Counted from the stretch's first letter, positions 34,342 through 43,006 are shown. The stretch is DNA of 64,000 bases from Clostridiales bacterium (GCA_004556165.1 SFIR01000006.1:1-64000); one strand, 5' to 3'. Notes: generated from the letters alone by a model not told the origin. Numbers and translations are program-made.

Positions 34342-35421
34342 ATGGAGAATTATCGCATTCTTGTTATCAACCCCGGCTCAACCTCCACGAAGGTCGGAGT
34401 ATTCGAGGGCGAGACCTGCCTGTATGAGGGCACCGTTCGCCACAGCAGGGAAGAACTGGATAAGTTCCCCGGCATCATCGATCAGGCTCCCATGCGTATG
34501 GAGCTTATCAAGAGCCAGCTCAAGGAAAATAATATTGATCTCGCATCTATCGACGGCTTCATCGGCAGGGGCGGTATCGTAAAGCCCATGCTCAGCGGAA
34601 CCTATACCGTAAATGATAAGCTGCTCTATGACCTCGAAAACCTGCCCTCCGCACTCTCCCATGCCTCCTGCCTCGGCGGAGTATTTGCAAGGGAGCTGGG
34701 CGAGGAATACAATAAACCCTATTTTATTGCCGATCCCGTCGTCGTTGACGAGCGCACTCCAATCGCCAAGCTCACCGGTCTTCCCGGCGTCGAGCGTCCC
34801 TGCGTATTCCACTGCCTCAACCAGAAGGCGGTTGTAAGGCGTTTCTGCAAGGAGAACGGCAAAAAATTCGATGAGGCAAACGTCATCGTGGCGCATATGG
34901 GCGGCGGCATCACCGTAGGCGCACATTGCCGCGGTATGGTCATTGACGTCAATGACGGCATAAACGGCGAAGGCCCGTACAGCCCCGAGCGTCTCGGCGG
35001 CATGCCCGTAACGGTTGTGCTCGATCTTCTCAAGGAAGGCAAGTATACCATTGAACAGATGGGCAAGCTCTGCTCCAAGGCAGGGGGCTTTGTCGCCCAC
35101 TTCGGAACTAATTCCGCTCTTGAAGTCGAGAACCGTGCGCTTGCAGGCGATGAGCAGGCAAAGCTCGTCTTTGACGGCGTGGGCTACAATGTCGCAAAGA
35201 CCATCGGCTCCATGGCTGCCGTCCTCAAGGGTGAGGTCGATGCCGTTATCCTGACCGGCGGACTTGCATACAGCAAGTATCTCTGCAATTATATCAAGGA
35301 AATGATAGGCTTTATCGCTCCCGTATGCGTCTATCCCGGTGAGGGCGAGCTTGAGGCTCTGGCTGCAAGCGCAATCAGGGTACTCTCCGGCGAGGAGAAA
35401 GCAAAGGAATATCAGGGCTGA
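34342..35421 (+). CDS. buk: Butyrate kinase
   Basis: The 359-residue protein is a typical butyrate/branched-chain-fatty-acid kinase of the ASKHA fold: ILVINPGSTSTKVGVF at the N-terminus, GFIGRGGIVKP, HCLNQKAVVRRF, VAHMGGGITVGAH, and the C-terminal DAVILTGGLAYSKYL and YPGEGELEALAASA. It interconverts butyryl-phosphate and butyrate with ATP formation. The ATG at 34342 follows AAAGGA; the frame is open from 34285, but the sequence before 34342 has no family match. Its partner, phosphate butyryltransferase (ptb), is not adjacent nor elsewhere in this window. Confidence 0.95.
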   Translation: MENYRILVINPGSTSTKVGVFEGETCLYEGTVRHSREELDKFPGIIDQAPMRMELIKSQLKENNIDLASIDGFIGRGGIVKPMLSGTYTVNDKLLYDLENLPSALSHASCLGGVFARELGEEYNKPYFIADPVVVDERTPIAKLTGLPGVERPCVFHCLNQKAVVRRFCKENGKKFDEANVIVAHMGGGITVGAHCRGMVIDVNDGINGEGPYSPERLGGMPVTVVLDLLKEGKYTIEQMGKLCSKAGGFVAHFGTNSALEVENRALAGDEQAKLVFDGVGYNVAKTIGSMAAVLKGEVDAVILTGGLAYSKYLCNYIKEMIGFIAPVCVYPGEGELEALAASAIRVLSGEEKAKEYQG

Positions 35422-35438
35422 TTTTAGCTCAATAATAG

Positions 35439-35475
35439 AAATGACGGTATCGCGTTCTGCGGTGCCGTCATTTTA
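35439..35475 (+). terminator. Terminator of buk
   Basis: AATGACGG (35440-35447) pairs with CCGTCATT (35465-35472) with further inner pairs, followed by TTATGTTT. Confidence 0.75.
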
Positions 35476-35497
35476 TGTTTAATGAGGAGTACGGATT

Positions 35498-36079
35498 TTA
35501 CAATGAAACGGATTTATTGCAGCCAAGCAGCCCGACTTCGGTCTCATCATGAGTGATGATAAGAACGGTGTCAAAGCATTCTCGGATGAGCGAAGCGGTT
35601 TTCTTTTTGAGCTCCGCATCAAGACCGGTAAACGGCTCATCGAGTATGAGAAGGTCTCCGCCGAACAGAAGCGCGCGCGCAACAGCGACCCTGCGCTGCT
35701 GACCGCCGGAGAGCTCGGAAGGATATTTGTCTTGATATTCCGAAAGCCCGAGCGCAGATAGGATATGATCGGCCTTTGCGGCGGCGTCCGGCTCGTTCTG
35801 CGCAGGGAGAAGCACATTTTTCCTGACGGTATACCATGGGAAGAGCCTGTTCTCCTGAAAGACTGCGGAAATCCTTACCCCGTCAAGCCCGATAATTTCG
35901 CCTTTTGCGGGCTTTTCAAGCCCAAGCAGCAGCCGCATAACGGTGGTTTTGCCGATACCGCTCTCTCCGGTCAGCGCAATTATATCGCCTTTTACGATAT
36001 TAAGGGAAAAATTATTGAGTACGGCTCGTGAAGAGGCCTCCGATGCGTATGAAAAGCATATGTTTTTAAGCTCTATCAC
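35498..36079 (-). CDS. ABC transporter ATPase (SsuB/TauB-like)
   Basis: A 193-residue ATPase with Walker A GESGIGKTT, Q-loop ISAVFQENRLFPW, signature LSGGQQRRVAVARALL, Walker B LLILDEPFTGLD and the His switch ITHDETEV. The FQENRLFPW stretch is typical of nitrate/sulfonate/taurine-type importers. It is shorter than the usual ~240 residues at the C-terminus. The start is a GTG at 36079 that overlaps the permease stop by 4 bases, with GGAGGG upstream. It drives the permease at 36076-36861. Confidence 0.9.
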   Translation of the reverse strand: MIELKNICFSYASEASSRAVLNNFSLNIVKGDIIALTGESGIGKTTVMRLLLGLEKPAKGEIIGLDGVRISAVFQENRLFPWYTVRKNVLLPAQNEPDAAAKADHILSALGLSEYQDKYPSELSGGQQRRVAVARALLFGGDLLILDEPFTGLDAELKKKTASLIRECFDTVLIITHDETEVGLLGCNKSVSL

Positions 36080-36861
36080 GGCTTTTCCCTCCTGATCGGT
36101 GCATGACCAGCTCTTTTCTTCGATGAATTCAGCAAGGCAAGCATCAGCTTTTCAAGCGCGATGCTCATAATTACTATTGCTGCCGTCCATGCAAAAAGCT
36201 CGGGGATTTCAAGATAGATTTTACATTCATAGATAGCCCTGCCGATGCTGAGCTTGCTGCTCGCAATGACCTCGGCGGCGACGCAGGATTTCCACGCAAA
36301 GCCGAAGCCGGCAGTTGCGGCCGAGACGAGATGAGGACGCAGCGCAGGGATATGCACGCTTCGGAGGGTCTGAAAGCCCGAAAGCTTAAAGACCTTTGCG
36401 GTTTCAATAAGCTCCTTGGGAGCTGCTTCGATGCCGTCATGCACATTTGTCCACGAGATAGGAAGCACCATCAGGAACGCGATGAACATAGGCGCAATGC
36501 TTGCCGACATATAGAGCAGCACGAGCACTATGAATGAGGTCACAGGCGTTGCCTTTATGAGGCTGCGAAGCGGAGAGAGAAATGACGAGAGAAAGCTGAA
36601 TTTTGCCGTGAGTATTCCGAGGACTATGCCGCCGAGCATTCCGAGGGCAAAGCCGAAGATGACGCGCAGCATGGTGGATGCAAGGCTAAGCCAGAATTCA
36701 GCCGTCTTTACCAGCTCAAAAAGCGTTGCAAGAACGATAAAAGGCCCCGGGAACAGGAATCTGTTCCCGATGGCCCAGGATACGATCTGCCAAATGAGCA
36801 GCCACGCAGCTAAAATAACCATGCTGCGCAGCAGCTTATTTTTTATGATAGGCTTATTCAC
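36076..36861 (-). CDS. ABC transporter permease (SsuC/TauC-like)
   Basis: The product from the GTG at 36861 has 261 residues, the family norm, with six helices. The coupling-loop motif is near residue 180 (ETAKVFKLSGFQTLRSVHIP), and the segment ATAGFGFAWKSCVAAEVI is typical of the SsuC/TauC family. The GTG overlaps the stop of the binding-protein gene by 8 bases, so it is probably translated by coupling; an ATG at 36822 is less likely because it would remove part of the first helix region. Confidence 0.88.
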   Translation of the reverse strand: MNKPIIKNKLLRSMVILAAWLLIWQIVSWAIGNRFLFPGPFIVLATLFELVKTAEFWLSLASTMLRVIFGFALGMLGGIVLGILTAKFSFLSSFLSPLRSLIKATPVTSFIVLVLLYMSASIAPMFIAFLMVLPISWTNVHDGIEAAPKELIETAKVFKLSGFQTLRSVHIPALRPHLVSAATAGFGFAWKSCVAAEVIASSKLSIGRAIYECKIYLEIPELFAWTAAIVIMSIALEKLMLALLNSSKKRAGHAPIRREKP

Positions 36862-37801
36862 CGTAGTAGAAATCGTCTTCGGGAAGCGCTCCGCCGACGC
36901 TCTTGGCGTTTGCGTCAAAGAGCACGGTGAGCATATTATTAACTGCACTCTTCATGTCGGCCCCGGTGATGAATACGATATTGCAGTTCGGGATAGCCTT
37001 CTTTGCGATTGCTTCGGAGGGCAGGATACCGGCTTCGACGATAAGCGCTGCCGCGTCATCAATATTATTCACAACGAATTCGCTGCTTGCCTTATAATCC
37101 TTAAGAAGCTGCTTGATGGCGGCAGGATGCTCATTGACAAAGCCCTTTCTTGCGATGAGCACGCCCTGAACGAGCTGAGTATCGCAAACCTTATTCCATT
37201 CCGCAGTCAGGTCGAGCGCGATGCGGAGGTCGGGATTCTGAGCCATGGTGGCGGTGACATTGGGTTCGGGCAGCATGCCGACGGTCTCCTCGCCGGAAGC
37301 AAGGAGGGTGCCGAGAGCCGCATGCTCAGCCTGATAGGTGACTTCGACCTCATCCTTGATACCGTTCTTCTCGAGAAGATAATTGAGAATGTATTCGGGG
37401 GTGGAGGCTTCGCCCGTTGCGCCGATGCTCATGCCTGCAAGGTCCGTGAAGCTTTGTATGGTATTGCCGTTTTCGAGAACGTACAGTACGCCGAGGGTAG
37501 TGACACCGAGTACTACGACATCCTTGTCGAGCTTGCTGTAAAGAACAGAAGCCAGGTTGACGGGTACGGCCGCAACATCAATCTCGTTATTGATGAATTT
37601 TGCAGTAACGTTATCGGGTGCGCTTTCGATGGTAATATCGTAATTCGGGTAGTCCTCACCCATGAGCTTAACGATTCCCATACCGGTAGGACCCTTGAGG
37701 GCAGCGATACGGATGGCGGTGTCGTCCTCTTTCATGCAGCCAACGGTCATCAGACCGATGAGCATGATGAGTACGAGCATAAATGATATAGCTTTTTTCA
37801 T
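36854..37801 (-). CDS. ABC substrate-binding lipoprotein (NMT1/TauA-like), substrate unknown
   Basis: The 315-residue lipoprotein (signal to MTVGC; ATG at 37801 after GAAGGGAG) begins its mature part with IRIAALKGPTGMGIVKLM. It continues with NEIDVAAVPVNLASVLY and a C-terminal lobe rich in KGFVNEHPAAIKQLLKDYK. It fits the NMT1/TauA-type binding proteins of nitrate, sulfonate, taurine or pyrimidine-precursor importers. The GPTGMG opening is common in Clostridia, but its ligand is not known to me. No metabolic enzyme gene is attached to the three-gene operon, so the substrate cannot be inferred from context. Confidence 0.88.
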   Translation of the reverse strand: MKKAISFMLVLIMLIGLMTVGCMKEDDTAIRIAALKGPTGMGIVKLMGEDYPNYDITIESAPDNVTAKFINNEIDVAAVPVNLASVLYSKLDKDVVVLGVTTLGVLYVLENGNTIQSFTDLAGMSIGATGEASTPEYILNYLLEKNGIKDEVEVTYQAEHAALGTLLASGEETVGMLPEPNVTATMAQNPDLRIALDLTAEWNKVCDTQLVQGVLIARKGFVNEHPAAIKQLLKDYKASSEFVVNNIDDAAALIVEAGILPSEAIAKKAIPNCNIVFITGADMKSAVNNMLTVLFDANAKSVGGALPEDDFYYGE

Positions 37802-38026
37802 AACAAATACTCCCTTCGTGTTTGTTTCTTCGCTAATTATAGTGTGGAAAGGCCTTGCGGTCAATCAAAAAGGACAGCTTGCTCAAATATATTTGAATCG
37901 GAATAGATAAATTTTTCCTAAAAAATACATGTAAAAACGAGCTTTTAGGAATCAAGCCGATGGGAATACGCAACAGAATCTCAAAACTGTGCCGCGAGAA
38001 ACATTATATAAATTCGCAAAATACGG

Positions 38027-38054
38027 TTGCATAATTCTGTAAATGGTGTATAAT
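38027..38054 (+). promoter_or_regulatory. Promoter upstream of the unknown gene at 38.1 kb
   Basis: TTGCAT (38027-38032), 16-base spacer, TATAAT (38049-38054). Confidence 0.55.
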
Positions 38055-38095
38055 ATAACCTAACATAAAATGAAAGCTGCCTCATATATTGGCGC

Positions 38096-38785
38096 ATGAT
38101 AAATTCTATCTGCCGGTATGGGAACTATGTTCATGCGGGCAGGATAGTATGTAAAATGAAACAGAGCGGCAGGAATCCGATCCTTGCAGCCCGATGCGCT
38201 GCACTTGGATATATACGGGAAAAGCTTTATCCCCATGCAATGCTTTCCGATCTGAAAATAAGTATTAAGCGCCTGACGGGAAATTGCGGCGATAAAGGCA
38301 TGGATTTAAGCTATCCTCTTACCCATAGAATGGGGGAGAATGCTGCGGCTGTCCCGAAGGACGGGACGGAGCTTTCGGTAAATACAGGTGATGATACAAA
38401 TCCGGTTTTTGATAGAATATACATCAATAACGGTTATGTCGTTTTTCACATCGGAGATGATTTTCTTTTGAGCGAAGCCGAGAAGCTTTCAAAAAGCTAT
38501 CCGCTCGGAGAGCCTGCGGAGATTATACGCGTCCCCGAGAGCATGGAGTATGCGCATGCGAGGCTGCTTATGTATGCCCGTTCGGATTGCGAAAAAGGGC
38601 TCTTGCCGCGCATGCATGCTGCGGCGGTACTGCTGTTCGCTTCCCTTGACAGGGAGGAAAAAGAAAAAATGCGTATTCTCCGAGCAGGAGTGCGCGAGGT
38701 CATCTCCGCTATGGATGAGGCAGGATGCGACCCCGCAGCGGCACGTGCATTTGCAGCAATACTAAATATGAATATTATAAGGTAA
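38096..38785 (+). CDS. Unrecognised protein
   Basis: The frame codes for up to 229 residues and is followed 21 bases later by the hydrolase gene, so the two are probably cotranscribed. I recognise no family. The protein has no signal peptide or membrane helix. Its centre (FDRIYINNGYVVFHIGDDFLL) looks like a beta-rich region. The C-terminal third is helical, with YAHARLLMYARSDCEKGLL and ASLDREEKEKMRILRAG; this is loosely reminiscent of an anticodon-binding helix bundle, but not enough to call. The start is unsure: ATG 38096 lacks a ribosome site, while ATG 38156 has AGGA 13 bases upstream. Confidence 0.6.
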   Translation: MINSICRYGNYVHAGRIVCKMKQSGRNPILAARCAALGYIREKLYPHAMLSDLKISIKRLTGNCGDKGMDLSYPLTHRMGENAAAVPKDGTELSVNTGDDTNPVFDRIYINNGYVVFHIGDDFLLSEAEKLSKSYPLGEPAEIIRVPESMEYAHARLLMYARSDCEKGLLPRMHAAAVLLFASLDREEKEKMRILRAGVREVISAMDEAGCDPAAARAFAAILNMNIIR

Positions 38786-38806
38786 AACGAACAAGGAGGA
38801 GCTATT

Positions 38807-39466
38807 ATGCAGATTAAATGGTATGGACATTCATGTTTTCTTCTGACCGATTCGAACGGAGTCAGAATACTTACCGACCCGTTCTCTCCCAAGACCATGT
38901 TTGAGCTTCCGGCAATAGAGGCGGATGCTGTCACGGTCAGTCACGATCATGATGACCATAATTATATCAGTGCGGTCGTCGGCAGCACTAAACTGATACG
39001 CACCGCAGATGAGTTTGAGGTCGGAGGAGTCAAGATAAAGGGTTTCATGACCTATCATGACACCATGAAGGGCACTCTCCGCGGCACCAATATCATGTAC
39101 AGATTTGAGATGGACGGTATGAAGGTACTGCATTGCGGCGACCTCGGCGAGCATCTTGACGATGAGGCAATAGAAAAAATCGGCAAGATAGATATTCTGC
39201 TTGTACCCATAGGGGCAATCTATACAATAGACGACCTTGAAGCAAGGGAGCTTGCAAACAGGCTTCATGCAAGGGTCGTTATCCCCATGCATTATAGGAA
39301 TCCTAAGCTCAGCTTCGAGCTTTGTCCGCTCGAACCGTTTGTTGAGGCAGTCCGCCACTGCGAGGTCTACAAGATGGGTGAATGCCTTATCAATATCATG
39401 CCCGAATCCCTCGGCAAGGACAGGGTGATTATTCCGAGACCGTTTAACCCGGCGGTGGACGAATAA
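38807..39466 (+). CDS. Metallo-beta-lactamase fold hydrolase (UPF0173-like)
   Basis: The 219-residue protein starts with MQIKWYGHSCFLL. It carries the metal-binding motif VSHDHDDHNY (HxHxDH), a mid-chain His in GFMTYHDTMKG, the HCGDLGE loop with the bridging Asp, and IPMHYRNPK near the C-terminus. All ligands for two metals seem present. It resembles UPF0173/UlaG-type hydrolases, whose substrates are mostly unknown. The ribosome site is AAGGAGGAG. Likely second gene of a two-gene unit. Confidence 0.88.
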   Translation: MQIKWYGHSCFLLTDSNGVRILTDPFSPKTMFELPAIEADAVTVSHDHDDHNYISAVVGSTKLIRTADEFEVGGVKIKGFMTYHDTMKGTLRGTNIMYRFEMDGMKVLHCGDLGEHLDDEAIEKIGKIDILLVPIGAIYTIDDLEARELANRLHARVVIPMHYRNPKLSFELCPLEPFVEAVRHCEVYKMGECLINIMPESLGKDRVIIPRPFNPAVDE

Positions 39467-39469
39467 AAA

Positions 39470-39532
39470 ATCCGGCATAAACCGGATAGATTGACGCTAA
39501 TGACGTATCGGAGCCTCGCTTCGATACGTTTT
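39470..39532. terminator. Two terminator hairpins between convergent genes
   Basis: ATCCGG/CCGGAT (39470-39475 with 39482-39487) is followed on the minus strand by TTTTTT and should end the 39533-40075 unit. ACGTATCG/CGATACGT (39503-39510 with 39522-39529) is followed on the plus strand by TTTT and should end the hydrolase unit. Confidence 0.75.
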
Positions 39533-40075
39533 TCAGTTCCTGTTCACAAGCTTTCGGCGGAGCTCCTTATCAAAGACACGAGCGAGAAAATCATAGAGCA
39601 GGATGAATGCGCTGAAAGCGGCTTCGGCTATCAGGACTATTATCCAGTATTCGACAGCATACGAATCAATCAGCGCTATTATATCCATATTCATAAGGAA
39701 CAATGCGACGAGCAGCAGTATCCCGGCGAGAATATTGCAGCCTATCAGCTTCATGAGGAACGCAAAGAGCTTGGACGGTATCTTATCGCATATGAATTTG
39801 ATGAAGCAGTATGAACCGAATACGGAAGCATACGCGGCACAGAAGCTTTTATCGGGGATGATAAGAAAGCTCAACAGAGCGGTGGCGGCATAGCTCAAAA
39901 GAGCATAGAAGAAGCCCTTTTTCTCGTTAAGCGGTATCCAGAGCAAAAGCGATGTTAGGAAAAGAAGCGCAAGGCGCGAGGTGTTTAGAATTGATGCGGC
40001 ATACAGAAACAGCACGCTGAGCGCAGTGCTCATCGCAGCAAGTGCAAGCTTTGTTGTATTGGATACGCTCCTCAT
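39533..40075 (-). CDS. Multi-pass membrane protein, unknown
   Basis: From the ATG at 40075 the product is 180 residues, with about five membrane helices (LALAAMSTALSVLFLYAASI, LALLFLTSLLLWIPL, FFYALLSYAATALLSFLII, LIGCNILAGILLLVALFLM, WIIVLIAEAAFSAFILLYDFL). The pattern resembles small substrate-binding (S) components or related integral proteins, but no diagnostic motif is visible. The ATG lies inside the end of the J-domain gene (stop at 40086), with GAGGATG as ribosome site, so translation is coupled. It is the last of a three-gene operon. Confidence 0.75.
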   Translation of the reverse strand: MRSVSNTTKLALAAMSTALSVLFLYAASILNTSRLALLFLTSLLLWIPLNEKKGFFYALLSYAATALLSFLIIPDKSFCAAYASVFGSYCFIKFICDKIPSKLFAFLMKLIGCNILAGILLLVALFLMNMDIIALIDSYAVEYWIIVLIAEAAFSAFILLYDFLARVFDKELRRKLVNRN

Positions 40076-40085
40076 ACCGTCATCC

Positions 40086-40742
40086 TCAGCAGCAGCGGCA
40101 AAGGTCTCCGCCCATGCATTCGCAGCAGGTATCCGCGCACCAGAGCGTGGAGCAGATATTGCAGGCGGTATCGCAGGAATCGGAGCTTGACGTATTTGTG
40201 CCGGCGGAGGAATGGTATGACCTCGAACCCCTCCGCATGAGCACATCGTAGGATTGGCGGTATTCGGAATTACTGGGGTCCATGCGGCAGGCGGTCTCAA
40301 GGCTCTGGCGTGCTGACATGTAGTCGCCGCGTCTGAACTGGGTTATGCCGTAGAGATAGTACCATTCCGCGGTTCGGTTGGACATGGCGTTGAGCATTGC
40401 AAGCGCTTCCTGAAGCTTATTCTGATTGAGAAGCTCGCGAATGCGGTTGTACTCATTGGCATACGCCCCTGAATAGCTGCCGGAAAAACCGCCGGAGTAG
40501 CTGCGTGACGAGCCGCCGGAATAGCTGCCCGAGCTTCCGGAGGAATACGAGCCTTCCTTGCGCATCTTAGTGATGGTATCATAGGCTTCGTTGATCTCCT
40601 TCATCTTCTCGTCGGCGAGATCATGCAGGGGACTGTCGGTATACCTGTCCGGATGATACTTTTTGACAAGCTCGAGATAGGCAGCGCGGATCTCCTTGTC
40701 CGTTGCCGATTCTGATACTCCAAGCACTTCGTAAGGGTTCAT
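40086..40742 (-). CDS. J-domain protein with cysteine-rich tail
   Basis: The 218-residue protein begins with a J domain (NPYEVLGVSESATDKEIRAA, the HPD motif in KKYHPDRYTD at about residues 29-38). A Gly/Ser/Tyr-rich linker of imperfect GSYSGG repeats (about 65-93) follows, then a TPR-like helical pair (LNQNKLQEALAMLNAM, FRRGDYMSARQSLETAC). The tail has ten cysteines in the last ~30 residues, ending CCECMGGDLCRCC. J domains stimulate Hsp70 ATPases. The cysteine tail probably binds metal. It sits 4 bases before the end of the DUF5685 gene, and this pairing recurs in Clostridia as far as I know. Confidence 0.85.
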   Translation of the reverse strand: MNPYEVLGVSESATDKEIRAAYLELVKKYHPDRYTDSPLHDLADEKMKEINEAYDTITKMRKEGSYSSGSSGSYSGGSSRSYSGGFSGSYSGAYANEYNRIRELLNQNKLQEALAMLNAMSNRTAEWYYLYGITQFRRGDYMSARQSLETACRMDPSNSEYRQSYDVLMRRGSRSYHSSAGTNTSSSDSCDTACNICSTLWCADTCCECMGGDLCRCC

Positions 40743-41593
40743 TTTTTGGGTGCATCCTTTCGCAAAGATTCGGTTCTGCCAATACAGTTATCCAATGCGG
40801 CGAAAAGCCCCTCGGTAATGATATTGGCAGTGATCGCGTTATCATGCTTGGTATTCAGCAGATCATACGCGGAAACAGCATTGTTTATAGAAATATTTAT
40901 AAGAAATTCGGCGTCCTTCCCGACCGTGCCGGATAGAAGAAAGGGATTGTACAGCCCGTGCTTTTTATCCTTCTCCATATCGTCAAAAGCGTCGATGAGG
41001 TATATGAATCTGCCGATATTAAGCCCAAGGTCTCGGAGAATAAGTGAAGTTTCGGCCCCAAAGTCCTTATAGGCAAGCAGCACCTCGGCAAGCAGCTCGC
41101 CGAAAGCATTGGCAGGTATATCGGGGTCGGACTCCCTGCGAGCTTCGATCTCCGCAAGCTCCCGGAGCTTCTTTTTCAGTATCGAATCAACCGCAGGGAA
41201 GTTCTTTTTCGCCTTTTTGTAGGCAGGAAGCAGCGGAGGCTTTGCGGCAGCCCGAAGCTTTTTACCATCCGCAATGTCATCATCCAGCTTGTATTTTGCA
41301 AGAAGCACGCACACTGCGGCGGCGTAACCGAGAGCCGGGGAAGCTTCCTTGATAATAGGCTTCTTTTTTCCGAGCGGCTTGAAGGGGCAGTGCGCAATCT
41401 CCGAGCTTACGCTTTCATCTTCAAGGGAACCAAGCATTATCGCGAGGAAGGTACAGTCGTAGCTTAGGCACGCTCTGGCGGCAAGCCCGTATTCGCGGCC
41501 GAGCCGAGCGCAGAGTCCGCAGTACCAAGCATCATATCTCAGCTTTTCACGCACCCGGAGCTCGGGGATATTGGGCCTGATGTATCCGAACAA
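40739..41593 (-). CDS. DUF5685 family protein
   Basis: The 284-residue protein reads LFGYIRPNIPELRVREKLRY, then DAWYCGLCARLGREYG with a CxxC pair. It has a following conserved Cys in ACLSYDCTFLAIM and helical segments with conserved DDD (KLDDDIADGKK) and YLIDAFDDMEKDKKHGLYNPF. Family members are known only as DUF5685, usually beside J-domain genes. The TTG at 41593 is chosen as start because GGAGGG lies 5 bases upstream and typical members begin at FGY; the longer frame to 41665 has no ribosome site. The alternating Asp-rich helices suggest a terpenoid-synthase-like fold. This last point is only a guess. Confidence 0.82.
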   Translation of the reverse strand: MFGYIRPNIPELRVREKLRYDAWYCGLCARLGREYGLAARACLSYDCTFLAIMLGSLEDESVSSEIAHCPFKPLGKKKPIIKEASPALGYAAAVCVLLAKYKLDDDIADGKKLRAAAKPPLLPAYKKAKKNFPAVDSILKKKLRELAEIEARRESDPDIPANAFGELLAEVLLAYKDFGAETSLILRDLGLNIGRFIYLIDAFDDMEKDKKHGLYNPFLLSGTVGKDAEFLINISINNAVSAYDLLNTKHDNAITANIITEGLFAALDNCIGRTESLRKDAPKK

Positions 41594-41647
41594 TTTTCCC
41601 TCCGAACAAGAAGAAATGCTTTGCGGAGAATTTCCGTATTCAATATT

Positions 41648-41676
41648 ATTATAGACTATTTGCACATCTTTTTCAA
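41648..41676 (-). promoter_or_regulatory. Promoter of the DUF5685 operon
   Basis: On the minus strand TTGAAA (41676-41671), 17-base spacer, TATAAT (41653-41648). Confidence 0.8.
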
Positions 41677-41788
41677 CGAGTAAATATGCACAATTGCAAA
41701 AAAAAGGCCTATTTGCAGGACATTAACAAAATTTTGCCGTTTTTTTTCCAAATTCTCAAAAAAAGGTATTTCTTTTTTTGCAGGAGTA

Positions 41789-41797
41789 TGGTATTAT
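41789..41797 (+). promoter_or_regulatory. Extended -10 element of the nucleoside transporter gene
   Basis: TGG-TATTAT (41789-41797) forms an extended -10; the -35 region (41769-41774) is a weak match. A short hairpin GGTCT/AGACC (41808-41819) lies in the leader. Confidence 0.45.
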
Positions 41798-41844
41798 TGA
41801 TGCATAAGGTCTAAAGACCAAAACTCAATAGGAGGATAAATACA

Positions 41845-42978
41845 ATGAAAAAATTGCTGGCAGTATTGCTTGCAGCACTCATGATCGTTCCTTTCCTCAC
41901 CGCTTGCGGTGCAAAGGAATATGAGATTGCCCTCATTACCGATAAGGGCAACATCGATGACAAGAGCTTCAATCAGGGCGCTTGGGAGGGCGTCGTTGCA
42001 TATGCAGAAGCTAACAGCATCTCCCATAAGTACTATAAGCCCGAAGATGCAACCGATGAAGCATACCTCGCAGCTATCGACCTCGCAGTCGAGTCCGGCG
42101 CAAAGGTTGTTGTATGCCCCGGCTTCCTCTTTGAACCGTCCGTATACGAGGCACAGACCAAGTATCCCGAGGTAAAGTTCATCATTCTTGACGGCGCACC
42201 CCGCACCGCTGACTATTCCGACGCTAAAACCGCTGAAAACACCGCTTCCATCAAGTATGCTGAGGAGCAGTCCGGTTATCTTGTAGGTTATGCAGCAGTT
42301 AAGGATGGCTACCGTGCTCTCGGCTTCATGGGCGGCATGGCAGTGCCCGCTGTTCAGGCATTCGGTTACGGCTATCTCCAGGGCATCGAAGCAGCAGCTG
42401 CTGAGCTCGGCCTTGCAGCAGGCGACATCACCGTTAAGTATCACTACACCGGAAACTTCGATGAGTCTGATATCAATAAGGCAACCGCAGCAGCAATGTA
42501 TGAATCCGGCATCGAAGTTATCTTCGCATGCGGCGGCAGCGTAGGTAAGTCCGTTATGTCCGCAGCAAATGAAGCAGGCAAGAAGGTCATCGGCGTAGAC
42601 GTTGACCAGAGGTATGAGAGCGAGACCGTCATCACCTCCGCAACCAAGGGCCTTGCAGCTTCCGTACAGGCAGTCCTTAAGTCCATCTATGAGACCAATG
42701 ACTTCGCTACCTATGCAGGAAAGACCACCTACTTCAACGCTGCAAACAACGGCGTAGGTCTTCCCACTACCGTTATCGGCGATGAGAACGGCAATGCATT
42801 CGATAGGTTCAACACCTTCACCGTAGAAGCTTACAATGAGATCTTTGCAAAGCTCGCTGATGGCAGCGTCAGCCCCGTCAGGGAGCTCCAGATTGCTAAT
42901 GCAGAAGGTTATGCAACCGCTGAAGAGCTCACCAACGGCCTCGGCCTCACCATTATTGCAGTTGAGTGCGTTCAGTAA
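41845..42978 (+). CDS. bmpA: BMP family nucleoside-binding lipoprotein
   Basis: The 377-residue lipoprotein (signal to MIVPFLTAC) begins with YEIALITDKGNIDDKSFNQGAWEG, the diagnostic opening of the basic membrane protein family. It continues with VVVCPGFLFEPSVYEAQ, VKFIILDG, and the C-terminal half YESGIEVIFACGGSVGKSV and VIGVDVDQRYES. Family members bind nucleosides for import. Codon bias toward AAG, GGC and ACC matches high expression. The ribosome site is AGGAGG. It is followed by the ATPase and two permeases and then by nucleoside salvage genes. Confidence 0.93.
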   Translation: MKKLLAVLLAALMIVPFLTACGAKEYEIALITDKGNIDDKSFNQGAWEGVVAYAEANSISHKYYKPEDATDEAYLAAIDLAVESGAKVVVCPGFLFEPSVYEAQTKYPEVKFIILDGAPRTADYSDAKTAENTASIKYAEEQSGYLVGYAAVKDGYRALGFMGGMAVPAVQAFGYGYLQGIEAAAAELGLAAGDITVKYHYTGNFDESDINKATAAAMYESGIEVIFACGGSVGKSVMSAANEAGKKVIGVDVDQRYESETVITSATKGLAASVQAVLKSIYETNDFATYAGKTTYFNAANNGVGLPTTVIGDENGNAFDRFNTFTVEAYNEIFAKLADGSVSPVRELQIANAEGYATAEELTNGLGLTIIAVECVQ

Positions 42979-43006
42979 TTGAATTGATCCGTTAAGTCGG
43001 AAAACA

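Noticed and set aside
36530..37786. 418-codon open frame opposite the SsuABC-like genes
   Set aside because: Antisense to three clear ABC genes; no independent evidence.
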